Assembly (NCBI GenBank): GCA_010029945.1
Contig: RGQW01000023.1
Span: 1 to 15,056 of the forward strand
Direction of reading: 5' to 3'
Length of the DNA stretch: 15,056 nucleotides
Origin: Actinomycetota bacterium
GTDB taxonomy: Bacteria; Actinomycetota; Actinomycetes; S36-B12
In this document: one piece after another, positions 7,828-13,109 of the stretch
Layout of the letters: every line of letters starts with the position of its first letter
Numbering within the stretch: the stretch's first letter is position 1
Program-made: the position numbers and the translations under genes
Notes under the pieces: generated by a model
What the model was told of the DNA's origin: nothing
The model's database searches: none
The model's input: only the letters and a program-made list of their open reading frames with translations

Positions 7828-7905
7828 ATGTCCACGTGCACTGTCGACAACTCTGTGCATTTCCTGCGGACAACCGTCGAGAGGTTGAGGACAACGTGGG
7901 GACAA
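7828..7905. promoter_or_regulatory. Cluster of DnaA-box-like 9-mers upstream of dnaB
   Basis: Four plus-strand 9-mers each differ from TGTGGACAA (reverse complement of the actinobacterial DnaA box TTGTCCACA) at one position: TGTCGACAA (7842-7850), TGCGGACAA (7865-7873), TGAGGACAA (7886-7894) and TGGGGACAA (7897-7905). Start-to-start distances are 23, 21 and 11 bp, roughly whole helical turns. An opposite-strand near-match with two mismatches, ATGTCCACG, lies at 7828-7836. A relatively AT-rich stretch follows (about 7918-7963). The set lies between the divergent dnaB and phosphatase genes, so it could be a DnaA-regulated promoter region, a DnaA-titrating site or an accessory unwinding site. 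Binding is inferred only. Confidence 0.45.
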
Positions 7906-8001
7906 TCTGGGGATGACCATATGAATTTCTCCGAACAGAGAAGGATGTGAGCGTGATTTTTCTTCCCCAGCCTGGGGATGAATATTTCCCTCGCGTCTGA
8001 A

Positions 8002-8007
8002 TAACAT
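8002..8007 (+). promoter_or_regulatory. Putative -10 box of a leaderless transcript (phosphatase gene, GTG start at 8015)
   Basis: TAACAT matches TANNNT and is followed by seven bases and then the in-frame GTG at 8015. Neither this GTG nor the ATG at 8006 has a Shine-Dalgarno. If this box is used, the ATG at 8006 lies inside the promoter and translation would begin at 8015, three codons later. I see no clear -35 element. Confidence 0.35.
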
Positions 8008-8542
8008 GACGGCCGTGTCCTCCCCGTCACCCCGATCGACGCCGTTTCGCATCACCGCCGTCTGCTTAGGCAATATCTGCCGCTCACCGATCGCCGAAGC
8101 TGTCATCCGGGATCGCGCCACCACGGCAGGCCTCGGCTCGCTCGTGACAGTCGATTCCGCCGGTACCGGCGATTGGCACCTCGGCCACGGCGCTGATCCG
8201 CGTTCCCTGTCGACGCTCGACAACCACGGCTACCAACTCGAAGGTCACATTTCACGCCGTATCGATGCCGATTGGTTCGACGGCTTGGACTTGGTGCTCG
8301 CCATGGATTCGATGAACTACCGGGACCTGCTCGCTCTCGCGGCGATGACGGACAGCGAGCCGGACCTTCGCATGCTGCGGAGTTTTGATCCAGCGCTCGC
8401 GCATCTCGAGGCTCCACATCCGGAGCTGGACGTTCCCGACCCGTACTACGGCGGACGGGACGGATTCGGGGCTGTCTTGAGCATGATCGAGGCCGCCGCG
8501 GATGGCCTCGTGCGTGACCTACCGGACCGCTTGGGCCGGTAG
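8006..8542 (+). CDS. Low-molecular-weight protein tyrosine phosphatase
   Basis: The protein (178 residues from the ATG, or 175 from the GTG at 8015) carries the LMW-PTP signature near its N-terminus: ITAVCLGNICRSPIAEAV, where Cys20 is the nucleophile and Arg26 closes the C-x5-R phosphate loop. The general-acid Asp145 lies in VPDPYYGG, followed by the usual C-terminal helix (FGAVLSMIEAAADGLV). It hydrolyses phosphotyrosine by a cysteinyl-phosphate intermediate in the cytoplasm. Relatives include PtpA of mycobacteria and capsule-linked Wzb/Etp. No tyrosine kinase or capsule gene is visible nearby, so the target is unknown. The gene diverges from dnaB. Its 3' end is built into a terminator hairpin that includes the stop codon. 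Confidence 0.94.
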   Translation: MTAVSSPSPRSTPFRITAVCLGNICRSPIAEAVIRDRATTAGLGSLVTVDSAGTGDWHLGHGADPRSLSTLDNHGYQLEGHISRRIDADWFDGLDLVLAMDSMNYRDLLALAAMTDSEPDLRMLRSFDPALAHLEAPHPELDVPDPYYGGRDGFGAVLSMIEAAADGLVRDLPDRLGR

Positions 8543-8548
8543 GTCACG
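8513..8548. terminator. Long hairpin spanning the phosphatase stop codon
   Basis: CGTGACCTACCGG (8513-8525) is exactly complementary to CCGGTAGGTCACG (8536-8548). Inside the 13-bp stem one A/G mismatch is followed by CC/GG around a GCTT loop. There is no T-tract, as in many actinobacterial terminators. The phosphatase stop codon (8540-8542) lies in the 3' arm. The converging DUF805 gene ends at 8566, so the hairpin probably serves both directions. Confidence 0.7.
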
Positions 8549-8565
8549 TCACAAGAAGCAAGGGA

Positions 8566-8931
8566 CTACGCGGGTGGAGCTCCGTACTGGTTCTCGGCCG
8601 GGTTCCCAGCCTGAGCCCAGAGCACGATCATGATGATGATTCCGGCGCAAGGAATAAGCACCAGCAACTGCAGCCAACCGCTCTTGCCCGTGTCGTGCAT
8701 ACGGCGCGAACCCGCCGCATACAACGGAATCGCCAACGCGATGGCAAGCACAAACACCAGCAGTGAGTACAGGATGGAGTCGGTTCCCACGATCACTGCG
8801 AGCAGCGACTGAACCACCACCTGAACGATCACCACAAAGAGCCAGAACCACCAAAATTCCGACCGGCGGGCGCGGCCACTGAAGTTCGCATAGTTCGAAA
8901 GACATGTAGAGATAGCTTGTCCGAAGCCCAT
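8566..8931 (-). CDS. DUF805 small membrane protein
   Basis: This 121-residue protein has typical DUF805 features. The N-terminal part (MGFGQAISTCLSNYANFSGRARRSEFWWF) has the conserved GRARRSEFWWF motif before the first membrane helix. Two or three further hydrophobic segments follow, with RRMHDTGKSGW after the second and a C-terminus near NQYG. The family is widespread and its molecular role is unknown. It starts at ATG with GAGAGGAGAG just upstream, and a strong hairpin lies in the leader. It converges on the phosphatase gene and diverges from the DUF4190 gene. The pairing of two small membrane proteins back to back may be incidental. Confidence 0.92.
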   Translation of the reverse strand: MGFGQAISTCLSNYANFSGRARRSEFWWFWLFVVIVQVVVQSLLAVIVGTDSILYSLLVFVLAIALAIPLYAAGSRRMHDTGKSGWLQLLVLIPCAGIIIMIVLWAQAGNPAENQYGAPPA

Positions 8932-8945
8932 TGCACTCTCCTCTC

Positions 8946-8968
8946 AAGCGCCCTCCTTACGGGCGCTT
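8946..8968 (-). promoter_or_regulatory. Leader hairpin directly before the DUF805 Shine-Dalgarno
   Basis: AAGCGCCC (8946-8953) and GGGCGCTT (8961-8968) form a perfect 8-bp stem with a 7-nt loop. On the minus-strand RNA the loop reads GUAAGGA, so AAGGAGG straddles loop and 3' stem. The hairpin ends two or three bases before the true Shine-Dalgarno AGGAGA. No T-tract follows it on the minus strand. It may affect translation start or mRNA stability, or it may end transcription coming from upstream. Confidence 0.45.
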
Positions 8969-9038
8969 TATCCTCCCGCGAATGTCCACCGATATCCATC
9001 ACATTCCCGATTTCTTCCACAGACGCGACTCGATTCAC

Positions 9039-9044
9039 TACGGT
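9039..9044 (+). promoter_or_regulatory. Putative -10 box for the DUF4190 gene
   Basis: TACGGT fits TANNNT and is the same hexamer proposed upstream of the DUF418 gene. It would start RNA near 9051, just before the Shine-Dalgarno GAAGGAGG, giving a leader of about 14 nt. No clear -35 is seen. Confidence 0.3.
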
Positions 9045-9064
9045 GGCGCTGTGAAGGAGGCAAC

Positions 9065-9343
9065 ATGTCTGAAGTAACCCCTCCGAGTCCTCAGCCGGCA
9101 GCTCCCCAGAATGGACTGGGAACTGCTGCTCTGGTGCTCGGCATCGTTCAATTCTTCTGCTTTCCCTTGATCGGTGGTGTTCTCGCTATCGTCTTCGGAA
9201 AGATGGGAATGGCAAAGGCCGAGCAGGGGCTCGCAACCAACGGTGGAGCCGCGAAGGCTGGCTTCATCCTTGGCATCGTCGGCTTGGCACTGTGGGTCTT
9301 GCTCATCCTCATCACTGTGCTTGGTGGGATGTTCGGGAGCTAA
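9065..9343 (+). CDS. DUF4190 small membrane protein
   Basis: This 92-residue protein has a Pro/Ser-rich cytoplasmic-type N-terminus (about 1-17) followed by two membrane helices: ALVLGIVQFFCFPLIGGVLA (about 22-41) and GFILGIVGLALWVLLILITV (about 66-85). The linking segment FGKMGMAKAEQGLATNGGAAKAG is the recognisable DUF4190 core. Function is unknown; members are common in actinomycetes, often next to other small membrane proteins. The start is secure, with GAAGGAGG about 6 nt before the ATG. Transcription is closed by the strong hairpin downstream, which it shares with rplI on the other strand. Confidence 0.88.
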   Translation: MSEVTPPSPQPAAPQNGLGTAALVLGIVQFFCFPLIGGVLAIVFGKMGMAKAEQGLATNGGAAKAGFILGIVGLALWVLLILITVLGGMFGS

Positions 9344-9367
9344 CGCTCTCGCTGACTACGCAACAAC

Positions 9368-9401
9368 ACGGAGGCCGGGATCGTTCGATCCCGGCCTCCG
9401 T
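9368..9401. terminator. Bidirectional terminator between the DUF4190 gene and rplI
   Basis: A perfect inverted repeat has 5' arm 9368-9383 (ACGGAGGCCGGGATCG) and 3' arm 9386-9401, meeting at a tight GTTC tetraloop. The stem is 15-16 bp and very GC-rich, without a T-tract on either side. It sits midway between two convergent stop codons (9343 and 9431). Confidence 0.88.
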
Positions 9402-9430
9402 CGTGTTCGCTATCGCGGTGGAGTTCGCTG

Positions 9431-9877
9431 CTAACTGGGCACTACCTCGATGGTCACCCGTGCCACCACATCCGGGTGTAGATCGATCGCCACCGTATGG
9501 CTGCCGGTCTTCTTGATCGGGGCCGAGATCTGCACGTTGCGCTTTTCGACCAGCGGGCCACCGGCCGCCTTAATGGCGTTCATGACGTCGGTGTTCGTCA
9601 CCGAGCCAAAGAGCTTGCCGCTGTCCCCTGCCTTCGCGGGGACGTTGACCGTCAGCGCTTCGATCTCCGCCTTCACTTCCTTGGCGTGATCGAGGTTGCG
9701 GATCTCCCGGGACTTTCTAGCCCGCTTGATCTGGGTGACCTGCTTCTCCCCGCCTCGGGTCCAGCCGATAGCCAGTCCACGCGGGAGCAGGTAGTTGCGT
9801 CCGTAGCCATCCTTGACTTCGACGATGTCTCCCGCGTCGCCGAGTCCGGCAACTTCTTGGGTAAGGATCAATTTCAT
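9431..9877 (-). CDS. rplI: 50S ribosomal protein L9
   Basis: L9 binds 23S rRNA at the base of the L1 stalk, with its long central helix extending from the ribosome. The 148-residue protein has the typical N-domain signature (MKLILTQEVAGLGDAGDIVEV, GYGRNYLLPRGLA), the charged connecting helix (about 40-75, rich in Lys, Arg and Glu) and the C-terminal RNA-binding domain with KLFGSVT and HPDVVARVTIEVV. It starts at ATG with AAGGGGA upstream. It is the last gene of rpsF-ssb-rpsR-rplI, 11 nt after rpsR. Length and sequence are normal. Confidence 0.98.
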   Translation of the reverse strand: MKLILTQEVAGLGDAGDIVEVKDGYGRNYLLPRGLAIGWTRGGEKQVTQIKRARKSREIRNLDHAKEVKAEIEALTVNVPAKAGDSGKLFGSVTNTDVMNAIKAAGGPLVEKRNVQISAPIKKTGSHTVAIDLHPDVVARVTIEVVPS

Positions 9878-9888
9878 GTCGCGTCCCC

Positions 9889-10149
9889 TTACCGAGCTGT
9901 CGAGGTGTAGGGAAGAAGGGCCACCTCGCGAGCGTTCTTGACCGCCATCGCGATATCCCTTTGGTGCTGGGTGCAGGTTCCGGTCACTCGCCGCGCGCGG
10001 ATCTTGCCGCGGTCGGAGATGAACTTGCGTAGCAGGGTGATGTCCTTGTAGTCGATTCCCTCCACGCCTTCCTTGCAGAAGGGGCAGGCCTTCGCCTTGA
10101 CCATCCGCTGTTGCGCTTGGTGCTTGTCGCGCTTGTTGTCGCGTGCCAT
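9889..10149 (-). CDS. rpsR: 30S ribosomal protein S18, zinc-binding (CPFC) form
   Basis: S18 pairs with S6 on the platform of the small subunit. The 86-residue protein has the usual basic core (DYKDITLLRKFISDRGKIRARRVTGTC, HQRDIAMAVKNAREVALLPY). It also keeps a CPFC pair at residues 22-25, with a further Cys in the GTCTQHQR segment, so it is a C+ (probably zinc-binding) version. Actinomycetes commonly carry a second, Cys-lacking S18 used under zinc shortage; no second copy is in this window. It starts at ATG with AGGAGA 7 nt upstream and follows ssb by 36 nt. Confidence 0.97.
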   Translation of the reverse strand: MARDNKRDKHQAQQRMVKAKACPFCKEGVEGIDYKDITLLRKFISDRGKIRARRVTGTCTQHQRDIAMAVKNAREVALLPYTSTAR

Positions 10150-10185
10150 TGGTTTCTCCTGTTTTTTGAAGTACGTCTGTGCTGT

Positions 10186-10656
10186 CTAGAAAGGGGGTTC
10201 GTCGAAGTTGTCGGATGTGCCGCCTGTGGTCCAGGGATCCTCCGCAGGTGCTGCACCACCAGAATCCGCGCCGAATCCGCCGCCGCCACGCTGGACGCGG
10301 TTCACCTTCGCCGTCGCATAACGCAAGGCGGGACCCACGTCGTCAACATCGATTTCGAACGACGTTCGCTTCTCCCCTTCCCGCGTCTCGTAGTTCCGCT
10401 GCTTCAAGCGGCCGGTAACGATCACTCGCGAGCCCTTGGTCAACGACTCGGCAACGTTCTCGGCGTACTGACGCCACACGCTGCACCGAAGGTAGGTCGG
10501 ATCGGTGTCTTTCCACTCGTTGGTCTGCTTGTCCATGTAGCGCGAACTAGACGCCACGGTGAAGGACGCCACGGCTGCGCCACTGGGGGTGAAGCGCAGC
10601 TCCGGATCGTTCGTCAGGTTTCCGACAACGGTGATGTTGATGTCGCCGAGTGCCAT
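10186..10656 (-). CDS. ssb: Single-stranded DNA-binding protein
   Basis: SSB coats single-stranded DNA and recruits replication and repair enzymes. I start it at the ATG at 10656, where GGAGG lies 5 nt upstream and one base separates it from the rpsF stop; the longer open frame has no such site and shadows rpsF. The 156-residue protein has an OB-fold (about 1-112, beginning MALGDINITVVGNLTNDPEL, with FTPSGAAVASFTVASS and VWRQYAENVAESLTKGSRV), then a Gly-rich flexible tail. It ends in the acidic tip DNFDEPPF that docks partner proteins. Close spacing suggests translational coupling to rpsF. Confidence 0.97.
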   Translation of the reverse strand: MALGDINITVVGNLTNDPELRFTPSGAAVASFTVASSSRYMDKQTNEWKDTDPTYLRCSVWRQYAENVAESLTKGSRVIVTGRLKQRNYETREGEKRTSFEIDVDDVGPALRYATAKVNRVQRGGGGFGADSGGAAPAEDPWTTGGTSDNFDEPPF

Positions 10657-10657
10657 G

Positions 10658-10984
10658 TCAGCCTCCAAGAGCGGCGTCGGCCTTGGCCGCAGCCTTGGTG
10701 ACGACGGGGCGAGTGACCTTGGTGCGCACGATCGCCTCATTGAGGTTCAACTGGCGGTCGAGTTCCGCCACCGACTCGGGAGTGGTGGTCAGATCGAGCA
10801 CAACGTAGATGCCTTCGGCCTTGTGGTTGATCTCGTAGGCCATCCGGCGACGGCCCCAGATGTCGACGTTGTTGACGGTGCCACCATCCCCGCGGACGAC
10901 GTTGAGAAACGCCTCCAGGCTGGGCTGGATGGTCTTCTCTTCTAGATCGGGGTCGAGAATGATCATGACCTCGTAATGACGCAT
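10658..10984 (-). CDS. rpsF: 30S ribosomal protein S6
   Basis: S6 forms a heterodimer with S18 on the 30S platform. The 108-residue protein has the usual start (MRHYEVMIILDPDLEE), the WGRRRMAYEINHKAEGIYVVLDL core and a C-terminal Ala/Lys-rich tail. The Shine-Dalgarno AAAGGAGG lies 10 nt before the ATG, slightly far. It can pair with a CCTCCT upstream, which suggests control through the leader described separately. It is the first gene of the cluster; ssb follows with a TGACATG junction. Confidence 0.98.
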   Translation of the reverse strand: MRHYEVMIILDPDLEEKTIQPSLEAFLNVVRGDGGTVNNVDIWGRRRMAYEINHKAEGIYVVLDLTTTPESVAELDRQLNLNEAIVRTKVTRPVVTKAAAKADAALGG

Positions 10985-10994
10985 GAAATGCCCA

Positions 10995-11039
10995 CCTCCT
11001 TTGGACTGAGCGGCCCCGGATCTCTTCCGGAGCAGGAGG
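10995..11039 (-). promoter_or_regulatory. Candidate S6:S18 autoregulatory leader that pairs the rpsF Shine-Dalgarno
   Basis: On the minus-strand RNA, CCUCCU (11039-11034) is followed directly by the arm GCUCCGG (11033-11027), a loop AAGAGAU, the arm CCGGGGC (11019-11013), a 12-nt unpaired stretch and then the Shine-Dalgarno AGGAGG (11000-10995). CCUCCU and AGGAGG are exactly complementary, so one long bulged helix would hide the ribosome binding site. Many bacteria control rpsF by S6:S18 binding to a leader motif with a conserved CCG; CCG occurs here next to the bulge. The match to that motif is my inference. Confidence 0.5.
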
Positions 11040-11053
11040 GCTCTGTGCGTGCC

Positions 11054-11067
11054 GTCGGTTTCCCGAC
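11054..11067 (-). repeat. Small hairpin in the rpsF leader
   Basis: GTCGG (11054-11058) and CCGAC (11063-11067) form a 5-bp stem with a 4-nt loop. It lies just downstream of the proposed rpsF transcription start and upstream of the Shine-Dalgarno-pairing structure. It may be part of the leader fold or a 5' stabilising hairpin. Confidence 0.3.
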
Positions 11068-11076
11068 AGCCTGAGA

Positions 11077-11106
11077 AGGGTAACCGCGGCTCTCTCTCCC
11101 CTCCAA
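11077..11106 (-). promoter_or_regulatory. Putative promoter of the rpsF-ssb-rpsR-rplI cluster
   Basis: On the minus strand TTGGAG (11106-11101) and TACCCT (11082-11077) are spaced by 18 bp, an acceptable SigA-type layout. Transcription would start near 11070, giving a leader of roughly 85 nt that contains both hairpins. This is a pattern match only. Confidence 0.35.
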
Positions 11107-11126
11107 CCCGGGTACTGGCTGTTGCC

Positions 11127-11132
11127 TAGAGT
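11127..11132 (+). promoter_or_regulatory. Putative -10 box of a leaderless transcript (xth)
   Basis: TAGAGT fits TANNNT and is separated by six bases from the ATG at 11139, which has no Shine-Dalgarno. This is the same spacing as for the DUF418 gene and suggests a transcript starting at the ATG. Confidence 0.45.
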
Positions 11133-11138
11133 GCGGGT

Positions 11139-11924
11139 ATGCGGATTGCGACGTGGAATGTCAACTCGATTGGAGCTCGCATCGAGCGGGTAGTCGAGTG
11201 GCTGGAGTCCGCTCAGCCCGATGTGGTGGCGCTCCAGGAGTTGAAGTGCACCACCGAAGCCTTTCCTGAGATGCCGATCCAGGCGCTGGGGTACGACGTC
11301 GCCGCGCACGGGAACGGCCGTTGGAACGGAGTGGCAATTCTCTCCCGGGTAGGACTCGACAATGTGGTCCTCGACCTCGCCGACCAGCCCCCGTACGAGG
11401 ACGTGATCGAAACCCGCGCCATCGGTGCCACGTGCGGTGGCGTGCGTATGTGGAGCTTGTACGTGCCGAACGGACGAGAGCCCGACCACGAGCACTACGC
11501 CTACAAGCTTCGCTGGTTGGCCGCCCTGAAGGCGACCGCCGAGGCTGAGTTGGCGGCGAATCCTGACCTGCCGTACGCCCTGACCGGTGACTTCAACGTG
11601 GCACCGCGCGATGAGGACGTGTGGGACATCTCGTTGTTCACCGATTCCACACACGTGACCCCGGCCGAGCGCGAGGCCCTCGCGAACGTGCAATCGGTCG
11701 GCCTTTCCGAAGTGATGCCGCGCGCACTCAAGGGCGAGCCGTTCACTTTCTGGGACTACCGCAACGGCGCGTTCCACCGGGGCTGGGGAATGCGCATCGA
11801 CTTGGTGCTCGGTAATACGCCGTTCAACGCTGCGGTCAGCGACGCCTACGTGGATCGCGAGGCGCGCAAGGGTAAGGGGGCGTCCGATCACGCGCCGGTC
11901 GTGGTGGATCTCGATATCGCGTGA
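11139..11924 (+). CDS. xth: Exodeoxyribonuclease III (AP endonuclease family)
   Basis: This Mg2+-dependent nuclease cuts abasic sites and trims 3' blocked ends in base-excision repair. The 261-residue protein has the full set of exonuclease III active-site motifs: Asn7 in ATWNVNS, metal ligand Glu34 in LQELK, Tyr in LYVPNG (about 109), Asp151 and Asn153 in TGDFNVAP, MRIDLVL, and the Asp250-His251 pair in SDHAPVVVD. Length matches the bacterial family. It begins a plus-strand run with the FemX and racemase-like genes, 21 bp apart from the next. It is divergent from rpsF, with 154 bp between the start codons. Confidence 0.96.
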   Translation: MRIATWNVNSIGARIERVVEWLESAQPDVVALQELKCTTEAFPEMPIQALGYDVAAHGNGRWNGVAILSRVGLDNVVLDLADQPPYEDVIETRAIGATCGGVRMWSLYVPNGREPDHEHYAYKLRWLAALKATAEAELAANPDLPYALTGDFNVAPRDEDVWDISLFTDSTHVTPAEREALANVQSVGLSEVMPRALKGEPFTFWDYRNGAFHRGWGMRIDLVLGNTPFNAAVSDAYVDREARKGKGASDHAPVVVDLDIA

Positions 11925-11945
11925 CTTTGCTGAGAACCTGAGCAC

Positions 11946-13094
11946 GTGAGCCTCACCGTCCGCACCATCAGCGCCGATCAGCACGCGCGCTGGTTGCGAT
12001 CGCGCCCCGCGGTGTCCTTCCTGCAGCTGCCGTCCTGGGCGGATGTGAAGGTCGGCTGGCGCGGGGAGTCGGTGGGTTGGTTCGACGGTGATCGACTCGT
12101 CGGGACTGCGCTCGTGCTGCACCGACCGGTGCCGAAGGTGCGTCGTCGTTCGCTTTCCTATATCCCCGAAGGCCCGGTGGTGGACTGGAGTTCATCGCGC
12201 TGGCGGCCCCAGGATTGGCTCGATCCATTGCTCGAGCACTGCAAAGCCGTGGGTGCTTTCCAGGTGAAGATGGGTCCGGCGTTGGCAACGCGTCGTTGGG
12301 ATTGCGCGACGGTCAAAGCCGCTCTTGCCGAGGCGGGCGAACCGAATGCACCGGCAACCCTCGGGCAGATCACCGCCGATTGGCACTCCACCGCCGCGCG
12401 CGAGGTGATCGAGGCGCTGCGCAGTTCCGGGTGGGAGCAGCCCGAAAGTTCTGGCGCGGGGTTCGGTGATGTGCAGCCGCGCTTCGTTTACTGCGTTTCT
12501 TTGCAAGATCGAACGCTGGACGATGTCTTCGCCGGCTTCAATCAACTGTGGCGTCGTAACGTGCGCAAAGCAGAGAAGTCGGGGGTGGTGGTTCGTCTGG
12601 GGTCACGCGAGGACCTCGCGGACTTCCATCGCGTATATGTCGAGACGGCCGAACGCGATCACTTCACTCCTCGCGGACAGGTGTACTTCGAGCGCATGTG
12701 GGATGCACTCAATTCGTCGACCGACGGTTATCACGAAATGACGCTCCACTTGGCGGAGTACGAGGGTCACCTCGCCGCAGCCACCATCATGATCCGCGTC
12801 GGGGATCGTGCGTGGTACTCCTACGGTGCTTCCACAACAGCCGATCGGGACGTCCGCCCGTCCAATGCTCTCCAGTGGGACATGATCACGCGTGCACACG
12901 CGGCCGGTTGCTCGGTCTACGACCTTCGCGGCATCTCCGACACGCTGGATCCCGCCAATCACCTCCTCGGTCTCGTCCGCTTCAAAGTGGGTAGTGGCGG
13001 GTACGCCCAGGAGTACATCGGTGAGTGGGATTTTGCGTTGCGCAAGACATGGGCGCGCGCGTACGCCGCCTACTCGGCGCGCGCCCGAACGTAG
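11946..13094 (+). CDS. FemABX-family peptidoglycan bridge aminoacyltransferase
   Basis: Fem enzymes add amino acids from aminoacyl-tRNA to the lipid II stem peptide on the cytoplasmic side, building peptidoglycan cross-bridges. The 382-residue protein has two GNAT-like halves. Diagnostic segments are FLQLPSWADVK (25-35), YIPEGPVVDW (72-81), the core motif LWRRNVRKAEKSGV (201-214), YSYGAS (291-296), PSNALQWDMI (305-314), YDLRGIS (325-331) and FKVGSGG (346-352). It lacks a long coiled-coil insertion, like single-residue-adding FemX types. The start is a GTG without a good Shine-Dalgarno, 21 bp after xth. The neighbouring racemase-like gene begins 15 bp downstream, so the two are probably co-expressed. 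The amino acid transferred cannot be told. Confidence 0.9.
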   Translation: MSLTVRTISADQHARWLRSRPAVSFLQLPSWADVKVGWRGESVGWFDGDRLVGTALVLHRPVPKVRRRSLSYIPEGPVVDWSSSRWRPQDWLDPLLEHCKAVGAFQVKMGPALATRRWDCATVKAALAEAGEPNAPATLGQITADWHSTAAREVIEALRSSGWEQPESSGAGFGDVQPRFVYCVSLQDRTLDDVFAGFNQLWRRNVRKAEKSGVVVRLGSREDLADFHRVYVETAERDHFTPRGQVYFERMWDALNSSTDGYHEMTLHLAEYEGHLAAATIMIRVGDRAWYSYGASTTADRDVRPSNALQWDMITRAHAAGCSVYDLRGISDTLDPANHLLGLVRFKVGSGGYAQEYIGEWDFALRKTWARAYAAYSARART

Positions 13095-13109
13095 GGCAAG
13101 ATCGAACCG

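Noticed and set aside
7828..7960. Main replication origin
   Set aside because: dnaA and dnaN are not next to the boxes, no perfect TTGTCCACA is present, and the AT-rich part is short. An auxiliary DnaA site is more reasonable.
10657..10740. Longer SSB start
   Set aside because: The extra 28 residues overlap rpsF and are Arg/Pro-rich; canonical SSB begins at MALGDINITVVGNL with GGAGG before it.
10737..12122. 461-codon open frame on the minus strand across rpsF upstream region and xth
   Set aside because: It lies antisense to xth and out of frame with rpsF, has low-complexity Arg/His/Gly-rich composition and no domain. It is a high-GC shadow of real genes.
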